A stretch of 42,687 bases of DNA from Priapulus caudatus (Eukaryota; Priapulida; Priapulimorpha; Priapulimorphida; Priapulidae), in assembly GCF_000485595.1 (NCBI RefSeq), contig NW_014577331.1, positions 37,166 to 79,852 of the forward strand, read 5' to 3'. The notes beneath the pieces were generated by a model that was not told the DNA's origin, searched no databases, and worked only from the letters and a program-made list of their open reading frames with translations. Below are positions 34,865 through 42,687 of this stretch, piece by piece. Every line of letters begins with the position of its first letter. The first letter of the stretch is position 1. Position numbers and translations under genes: made by a program.

Positions 34865-35738
34865 TTAAAACTTGCTGGCAAAAACAGTTAACGTCCAGTA
34901 TGGAAGTTTGAGCCAACGTGGGCACCAATCTGCAGTTGCACGCCATCCAGTAAACCGCAGCAAAGTGCGCAGTGACCTCATTGAATCTGGTAACGTTCCT
35001 ACAAATTAATAATTGCAATTTATTAAAGCTACCTGAACAACAAAACAGTTGTCATCTACAATGTAAAAAATGTTAGGTTGGTAGATTGACATTTTGATTT
35101 ATATTACATAATTTATGGTACGGATAAATAAATATTTTACAAAAATTCAGTAAAATGTTATAATTTGTCCCCCTTGCTTTAAAAGAGAAATGATGCTCTT
35201 GTCAATCTGTTAATGCTCCATAGATGAGACCAATTATCACTTGCTTAAAAATTAACTTAATGTGTATGAGGTTTGGATAAGTAGATTTCATTTAATAAGT
35301 GGAAGAATCAATATGAATTGATTTAAAAAACTTCCCCATTTGATAATGCAACAAAAACCTTAACTGCCATACAGACTGGGTGCCTCTGCATTAATAGAAG
35401 AAACACCTACCATCGAGATCTACTATGTTGTACTCCTCTGCAAGTTCACTTGTAAGCAGAATTCTTCCACTCTTTTTCATGATGTTTGGATCTACAGGAA
35501 ATAAAGTAATTTATAAGTGATAAATTCATTTAAAATAAGTTATGCAATAGAATTTCATATTTGAATATGACAGACTCTAATAACAATTAATCGTAAGTCT
35601 GAACAAAATCAAATTTAGATTGTTTGAAGCAATTTAGGGATGATGTGGTTAAAGGCTCATATCAGATTCAGACACACATGCACACACACACACCCACACG
35701 CACAGACGCACATACGCACACACGCACGCACGCACGCT

Positions 35739-35774
<36 letters not shown>

Positions 35775-38700
35775 CATACGAGTAAACATCAGAAATTAAA
35801 GAATTCTTGTGTTCTTTCACATGCTCTGTGCATTTTATGTGCATAGACTCAAGCACTTACCAAGTGCAAGTGCTGTGATACACTTTCCAGAAAATTCCAC
35901 AGTCTCTGCAGTTTCCAGCATTCCCTTAATCTAAAAGCAAAATGACATTAAGCCAACGACTTAATTTATCAATGATGTAATTAAATTAGACAAATAGTAG
36001 AATGATTATAATTTTCCATAAAATCTCTTTCACCCAGCAACTTTAGACTTACGTATTCCCGATCTTCGGAGAAGCCAACCATAAGTTCAGTTTTCACAGC
36101 ACCTGGCCATAGACTAACATAGGCAACATTTGATTTTTTCAACTCTATGGCACAGTCAGCTGCCATGCGATCTACCTACAAATACAAATAAAACTGTTGC
36201 ATGGTTCTGCTCATCTTAAAGGGACAGTACTAGTAGCCTCTAGGATTTTACTGCATACAACTGTACTTACTGTATAACAAATCGTCTATACCCACACGTA
36301 TTTGTTACCAGATACCTAATTTAATTGTTATAATTAATTACACATCAATGCTACGAAATTTGAACGGCGCCATGACACCCTTGACCGTGCTGCCACCTCG
36401 AAAAGTTGCGTATTTGACAATTTATTTTGCACGTTACAGACCGAGGGCTAATCACAAAAGTGCAATTATATTTATACCTAAATGCTATTTAACCGAACGA
36501 TATTCATTTTAGGGCAAATTTATCCATAATATAACTGAAACTATATGTCGTTTATAAGATATTACAATCCTTTTGCTTTTAAATGAATAAATAAGAAAGC
36601 AGGCCCTCGGTCTGTAGGCCTTGGCTGGAAAGTGAATTTGCGCAAATTATCAGATCGTGCGCTTTGAGTGGCGCCACCGTCGTTGTAATCAAACTGTAGT
36701 CGTTAGTTTTAAAACATTAAAAAAAAATATTTCTAATGGTGATTGAACCATGAAACTTTTTATGTAGCGTAATTATAACCTAAATTAGCTGAAAATAACA
36801 CTAGAACCTAGAGTAAACTCTTCCTTTAACTTCATGGCTTTTCAGCAAGGATTTGCGAAGCAGTAGGCAAAAATTTTCTGTGATGTAGATATACCTGGAT
36901 CATATAGCCGCTGACTATAAAATTTTTGAAAGTCATCTTGTGCTCTCTAAGTAATAGTATCTGTCCCGTACGTCACCGTACGTATACGTAGCTGCACACG
37001 CCACACCAGCCCTGGCGTCCAGCGGAACAGGCACTAGTTGGAGAATGAATCTGTACCCGTGTATCCCGGGGGTTTCTTCATAATATAGAACTAGTGTAAC
37101 TAAAAGTCATAACCTCGTAAATAATAGCCTTCAAAGTCCAAGGGACTATACCGATATAATATATATAGAGAGTAAACTCTCCCTTTAATGTATAGTTTTT
37201 ACCAGAACTACAAACAAGAAATAGTGAAGGCTTCGTGGACATGGTGCCATTGCTAGCTATTTAATGGCAACTCTAGATATAACTATATAGCTAGTACTAG
37301 ATACTGTTTCACAACTATATTATATGCCTGTGGCAGCTTAATCAAATTGGTTCACTACTCAAGTTCATTTCTACAAATAAATGCTCCAACCTGGGTAATA
37401 AATCTACTTTTAGTATAGTCTGGTGGAACCATATTAGGTAGTAGTGTCAATTTTTAATGGCAATTACTACAGTGCTTAGGGGATTTTCAAAAATAATAGG
37501 AGGCAGGGTTTTCCCCAGGCCTTTAACACGTCTGGTCTGACATGCCTTTAAGGCTGAAGTCAATTTGTGACATCCCATGAATCCTCCCACCTGCTTTAAT
37601 TCCCTAATCAATATGCCATAATTTCTAGCCGTGTTTACTTTTGACAACCTGCCCTTTCAGCATTTCGCATATTGATGTATGCAACCATGAACTGATCGAG
37701 TTTACCCATGTATTGGGGCCAGTTATGACATGTGTAATTGTTTCCAATCGTCGTAAGGCCCTACCAGTCATTTCCCCACCGTCCATGAAAGACATGCCTT
37801 CTGAAATGCCTGAGGAGAACCCTGTGAGGCATTATGTTAGAGACTATTTAACTAAAAATGCATCAGTATAATGCTTTGGTTGGATTATATAGTGACAACA
37901 CAGATGTAACCTGGGCTATAAGCATGATACATGATACTCACTGCTGCTTTACCAATGCCGTATGCAACATTGAACAAATACTTTAAGCCTCCAACAGAGG
38001 AAATGTTGACGATTAACCCTTGCTTTGCGGGCACCATCATCCTGGCTGCATACACAGAACACAAATAATGGTTCCTAAAAGGCATGAAATAATATTATAT
38101 TATTATGAATTACATCAATTTACATCTTTATACCAAGGTCTCGTACAGTACCAAAGTTATTTCTACTAAGTATAAAATCTCAATATTTATCATATTTATT
38201 TTATTAAATTTTATAAGGAGTGTACCTGAGTCCAACATGATTGACTGTATCCCAAATCTTTGGATCTTGCTCCCAAAAACTAGCTTTATCAGAAATAGAG
38301 TCAAATATTGCCTACAAACAAATGAAACTCTTAATACCATAATGCATAAAATTAAGGTTACTCTCCAGGTTTTAGGCAAAATTTTACCGATTTTTCATTT
38401 TCAAGCTTATTCGATGGCTAACACTAGGTGCCACCTCTGTACATGCTTATTTCTCCATATAACGATGCATGTGAACTTTCAGAGCGTTTTGATTGCCTGC
38501 GTACACGTGTAGTGAGCCGCAGCTGACGTCACTGATGACATCAGAGACATGATACAACCAGCATTTTCGCGATATTCACTAAGCCAGTATCCATCAACAT
38601 CAACCCTTCTACAGCTGTCGACATGTCATCTGCCAGTGAAAGGTGAACTATCCTGCGCGCTTAAAAATAGCGCTTTCACCTCACTACATACTTTACATTT

Positions 38701-41421
38701 AGGCACACGTTTGTTGACATATAGCTCAGTGACGTCAGGCAGTGGGCGGTGTTCGCACGTTTTGCATGAAATTGCGATTGTAACCTCGTAATTTCTCACA
38801 TTTTCTCAAGGTGCATAGAACATTTTACCAATTTAGTGGTTTCAGTTAGTCATGGATGTTACAGTAAGTACAAACAGTAGATGTTTCACATACGTTCACC
38901 TATTTTGCACACAGGCGGTCGATCATTGTGAAAAATAGAAAAACGTGATTTCTCGGTTTCGATTTCTGTCACAGTAGCCGATGTATAAATGGATATTTCT
39001 CTGTTATTACAACTTAGAATAATTTTATTTTACACTCGTTTTAATGGCAACATATTGCTGTAAAAAAGCGTGTCGGGGATAATTGTTATTAAGTGCAGTA
39101 TTTTAAACAGTTTTTTTTTTACATTTTTCTCAGTAAATATGAAACTTAATGAAAAATCCTGATGCACTATTTTGGTACATATTGTGTTTAACTTGTGGCG
39201 AAAGTTTTGCTTCCTCACTCTCTGTGGTAACTGAGAAATATTCAAAATGCCATTTTCACATAAAAATTCAAAATTTGTGTTGTAACATAATTAGGTGCTG
39301 GAAATTTAATAAATTTTAATTTTTTGTCATGCGCACAGACATAAATCTCATCTATAAATAAAACATGTGATTGATTCGATTAATCTGTCAATAAACGTTT
39401 ACTCTTCATTAGAGCAACACCCATGCAAAGAGTGGAGAGTATCCTTAACTGCATTTTATTCACTGCCTTCAATTCATCAGTATAGACTTGATAATAATTC
39501 AGTTATAACAAACAGGTAAAATAAAGTTGCTATGTGCTTGACATAGTATGTCACAATTTTCAAAAATACTTACAGTCACAGCTGTGTATGCATTGTTTAC
39601 AAGAACGTCCAACCTAGAATTCTGTTCTCGACCAATGCGCTCAAACAGCTGCACCACCTGGTGGTCATCAGAATGGTCACACTGAACAGGTATGCATTTA
39701 CCGCCACGATCCTCAATCTACAATAAAGACAGGATACAACTCACTCAAGTTGACTCAACTTATTCAGAGCATAATAATTGCCAATATCAAAAATGGCTTA
39801 ATCAGCTCTAGACTCTAGAAACATAGTGACAGTAGTTTCATGTTAGGCCAAATATGAAAGCGAACAAGGGTTGAACTGCTAAAATGTTACCAGTGGTTGA
39901 GAGAATATTACTAAATAATACTAATAGCAAATTACTGGATGCACACGTTTAGACCATGCAAATACATTCATGCTTTTCTATTATGCCTGCTAGTACAACA
40001 AGTTACTCACTTGCATGACTCTTTCTAATTCTACAAACCTCTTTAGCTGTATCCTCTAAAGAACCTTTGGATCCTTCAGATGCCTTCAAAGTCCTTCCTA
40101 GAACACAATATGTATAGTAATCATGCATGTCTATACTGGCTAAATAACCATCTAATTTTACAGGTAAAGATACAATTTTAGAAACAATTACTCATAATAT
40201 TAGAATGAGGAATTCAACCATAATGAAAGTGGCAATGACACTATAGTTCACCACAAACAAGAGCCGCAGAGCGTCTGGGCTCATCTGAGGTTTGTTGCTA
40301 CAGTTATAAACGTAACATTTAAGTCGTGCATAGTGACACCTTTGTTAGGCGCAGATATGCAGATACGCAGTTGCGTACTGACTTCGTCAGATGAGCTAAA
40401 AAGAACACAAATGAGTGAGTGCCAACAAGGCAAACGCGCAGTTTAGTCATCGCAGTTTTAACAGTATTTAGTGGTACTATACTAAAGTTCTTAATTATAC
40501 TTCTAATTCATTCCTTGATTGTTCTTAGCATAAAATAAGTACTTTCTAGTAACCTATGTACTACAAAATCGCAAACCCCCGCAAAAAAACACAGTTTAGA
40601 ATGACTCAAAAGTAGGTCGACTGGCGTGCTCCAAAATAGGACGTTGTCATCTCTCCCATAGGAGTAACAACTGTTTTGGTGCTAGCCTTATACATTCACA
40701 TACCAAAATTTACAAATTGAATGAATCTATGATTCTATGGCCATTTTCATTTTTGCCAAAAAATGGGCTCGGCTCGAATTAGGTCGACTGGCGTGCTCCA
40801 AAATAGGAAATTCTAATCTCTCACATAGGAGTGACAACTGTATGCAGTTTGAAACATGTGGGTCAAACGGTTCTCGAGTTATCGTTGACTGTAGGCAGAC
40901 ACTGAAATGCATAGTGATATTGCCAAAATCTACCTAATTTGCATAATTTAAAAAAAATATCAAAACCCTTGTGATATGTTTTGGGGGCCAGTCCTTATTC
41001 ATTCACATACCAAAAATGAGCAAAATCCATTGAACCTGAACTGACTTATGGCCATTTCCATTTTAGACAAAAAGTGGGCGTGGCTCAAAAGTAGGTCAAC
41101 TTGCGTGCTCCAAAATAGGACGTTCACATCTCTCCCATAGGAGTAACAACTGTATGCAATTTGAAACATGTGGGTCAAACGGTTCTCAAGTTATCGTTGA
41201 CCATAGCCAAACGTTGACGAACGGACGGACGGACGTACGACGGACGACGCCCCATGGCAATAGCTCATCTTGACTATGTCACGGTGAGCTAAAAATGAGG
41301 GATCAACTTAATTACCTGTGATATAAACAGTAGCTCCAGACTCCCCCAGCTGAAGGGCAATTCCTCTGCCTATTCCTCGAGTAGCCCCTGTCACCAGACA
41401 CACCTTTCCATGTAGTGCCAT
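34865..41421 (-). CDS. DHRS1: Dehydrogenase/reductase SDR family member 1 (DHRS1) orthologue
   Basis: NAD(P)H-dependent short-chain reductase; the vertebrate protein is associated with the endoplasmic reticulum and reduces steroids and carbonyl xenobiotics. Exons in coding order (minus strand): 41421-41316, 40097-40039, 39717-39574, 38311-38226, 38074-37942, 36175-36053, 35930-35861, 35491-35411, 34998-34865, giving 311 residues, close to the roughly 313 of vertebrate DHRS1. The start MALHGKVCLVTG leads straight into the cofactor motif TGATRGIG. VNNAY (structural NNAG-like motif), the catalytic Ser in NISSVG, the YGIGK active site and SLWPGAVKTEL follow in order. The C-terminal SKF end matches the DHRS1 family as I recall it. 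All introns are GT-AG and phases agree. Introns 1 and 5 (coding order) carry interspersed repeats. The catalytic set appears complete, so the enzyme should be active. Confidence 0.93.
35680..35775. repeat. (CA)n / (CACG)n microsatellite in a DHRS1 intron
   Basis: A CA-rich lead-in followed by about a dozen CACG/GCAC units, between the exons at 35411-35491 and 35861-35930. Confidence 0.92.
36216..37188. mobile_element. Putative DNA transposon with TTAA-bounded inverted ends in a DHRS1 intron
   Basis: The left end TTAAAGGGACAGTAC and right end AGTAAACTCTCCCTTTAA are imperfect inverted copies, each including TTAA. A further right-end-like copy (AGTAAACTCTTCCTTTAA) ends at 36829, so this may be two related elements or one with an internal duplication. 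No coding capacity is seen. Superfamily is unassigned; TTAA ends would be compatible with a piggyBac-type target, but the ends themselves are not diagnostic. Confidence 0.4.
40279..40396. mobile_element. Short MITE-like element in DHRS1 intron 1
   Basis: Perfect 10-bp inverted ends (GCTCATCTGA at 40279-40288, TCAGATGAGC at 40387-40396) bound about 118 bp. The segment just to its left (GCCGCAGAGCG) recurs at about 42612 with GCTCATCT following, showing a dispersed family. Confidence 0.55.
40612..41293. repeat. Interspersed repeat with three direct copies of a ~62-bp block in DHRS1 intron 1
   Basis: A block starting GTAGGTCGACTGGCGTGCTC recurs at 40612-40674, 40780-40841 and 41091-41152. Linking segments (ATTCACATACCAAAA, TATGGCCATTT) also repeat. 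The right end has a GGAC-rich run (about 41222-41247) followed by AGCTCATCTTGAC and GGTGAGCTAAAAA. No protein is encoded. The TCATCT/GAGCTAAAAA end sequences resemble those of the short MITE to the left. Confidence 0.75.
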
Positions 41422-41940
41422 AATTAGCACAGAGTAACCAAATCTTTATAGCTGCTACACAACTAGGTAATCTGAAATGTAAATAAAAAAACACATACAC
41501 ACACTCATACATATATATAAATTAGATATACACACATCGTGATTCTATTTCTGATGGTAAAAAATGTTATGAATATAAAATGTTTATGAACTGCTATTAG
41601 AAATAGTTTTCCACAGTCATACATTATGGCAGATATCGACTGAAAGTTACAAACATACTATGAGATATCACGAAAGTATGCAACCATTTATGCGTGCAAG
41701 TTGGCTTACTCACGATGACAGACCAATTTAAGGCCTGCTATTCAAGATTAGGAGGTACAGGTCCAGGGTAAAGTCACGTAGCCCGAGAACTTTGTACTCA
41801 TGCATTCACCAATATTGGCTGTATGCTGATTAGTGGCTAGAACTGTTACAAGGCTATCAATCAGATACACAGCAAGGCCACCCTTAAAAAATTGTTTGTT
41901 TCAAGCGTGCAACCCAGGGTACACTGGAAGGTCACCTCTG

Positions 41941-42001
41941 GCTAGACTGGTTCACGACCGAACTGTTTGTCGCAGAGCGTGAGGCCGGATACCAGTCTAC
42001 C
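41941..42001. mobile_element. Small foldback element related to its neighbour
   Basis: Ends GCTAGACTGGT and ACCAGTCTACC form an imperfect inverted pair over 61 bp. The end motif is shared with the element at 42032-42132. No clear target duplication is seen. Confidence 0.45.
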
Positions 42002-42031
42002 CTTTGGCAAAAACAATAAAGGTGGCTTGCT

Positions 42032-42132
42032 GCTAGATTGGTACCCGTTCGCCACCTTCACTCCGGCATATATCCTTCACTACACTGACGTTAGTGTAGC
42101 GTGTGGAACTGTCGACCGGGTACCAGTCTAGC
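42032..42132. mobile_element. 101-bp MITE with TTGCT target duplication
   Basis: The 16-bp ends GCTAGATTGGTACCCG and CGGGTACCAGTCTAGC are inverted with one mismatch and flanked by TTGCT at 42027-42031 and 42133-42137. It is too short to code for anything. Confidence 0.75.
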
Positions 42133-42687
42133 TTGCTGCCAGCCGCAGTAGACGCTCGATAAACCGTGCGCCTGCATGTACATATATGCCGTGGTAGATT
42201 ACGAATGCTGCACGTGAACTCGAAAAAAAACGGAAAACGCGAAAACAATTCTGGGATCGGGAAAAAAGCGGAAATCCGCGGAAATGCGGAAAATTTTCAT
42301 GCCTGATATTGTATATTCTGTTTTGTGTATATGTTTTTGCGGAACGAATTTGAATTTTTTTTTTGGCGAAACGAAATAATTTTTGTTTTGTTTTAATCGG
42401 CCAATAAAATGTGTCGAGTAGCGGCGTTTTGGCGAGTCGGTCGGTAAAGGGGAAACAAGCAATATTTTATCTTAGTCCCAATTAATACCAATGGTACTTG
42501 GGCCATCCCAATAACAGACAGGGGTGACAATTGGGCACAATTTTACTATTGCGATAGTATAGCGATGGCTGAAATATCATTGCTGATACTATTGCAGTAA
42601 TTAAAACAAGTGCCGCAGAGCGACAGCGCTCATCTAACGTCTACTGCGGTGACTCTGTGGTGGAGTGGTGGGATTCTAGTAAACCCT

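Larger units (their letters stand above)
41422..42687. other. Upstream flank of DHRS1
   Basis: The region should contain the DHRS1 promoter and 5' UTR. I cannot place a start site. Two foldback elements lie at 41941-42001 and 42032-42132, and a fragment of the GCCGCAGAGCG/GCTCATCT repeat family at about 42607-42645. No further gene is recognised before the window ends. Confidence 0.5.

Overview
The window reads as nuclear DNA of an invertebrate animal. Genes are split by GT-AG introns, intergenic DNA is AT-rich with long microsatellites, and MITE-like elements are common. A local expansion of nicotinic acetylcholine receptor (nAChR) subunits and an interspersed repeat with a GGAC-rich tail fit a marine lophotrochozoan (mollusc, annelid or brachiopod), but that placement is inference.

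Layout: 1-7.5 kb holds no gene I can recognise. At 7.5-10.0 kb on the plus strand is a tetraspanin with an unusually long polar cytoplasmic tail. From 11.9 to 33.1 kb, three nAChR subunit genes (A, B, C) lie head-to-tail, each with eight exons at the same intron positions and phases, spaced about 8.1 and 8.4 kb start to start. A decayed copy of the tetraspanin lies between A and B, so the ancestral duplicated unit was tetraspanin plus nAChR. A and C are intact. B has five single-base indels and a premature stop confined to exon 2, in a stretch filled with nested transposons and very long dinucleotide and tetranucleotide repeats. From 41.4 back to 34.9 kb, on the minus strand and convergent with the array, is a complete nine-exon short-chain dehydrogenase recognisable as DHRS1, with repeat-rich introns.

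The three receptor subunits are of the non-alpha type: they lack the loop C cysteine pair but keep the loop D tryptophan, the Cys-loop and a cation-selective M2. They would be expected to co-assemble with alpha subunits. Relatedness among the copies changes along the gene: C resembles A in introns 3-6 and B at its 3' end, which points to gene conversion or unequal crossing-over. No wholly new system is evident. The most interesting points are the co-duplicated tetraspanin/receptor unit, the splice donor that overlaps a stop codon in the tetraspanin, the mosaic array, and the broken exon of copy B.
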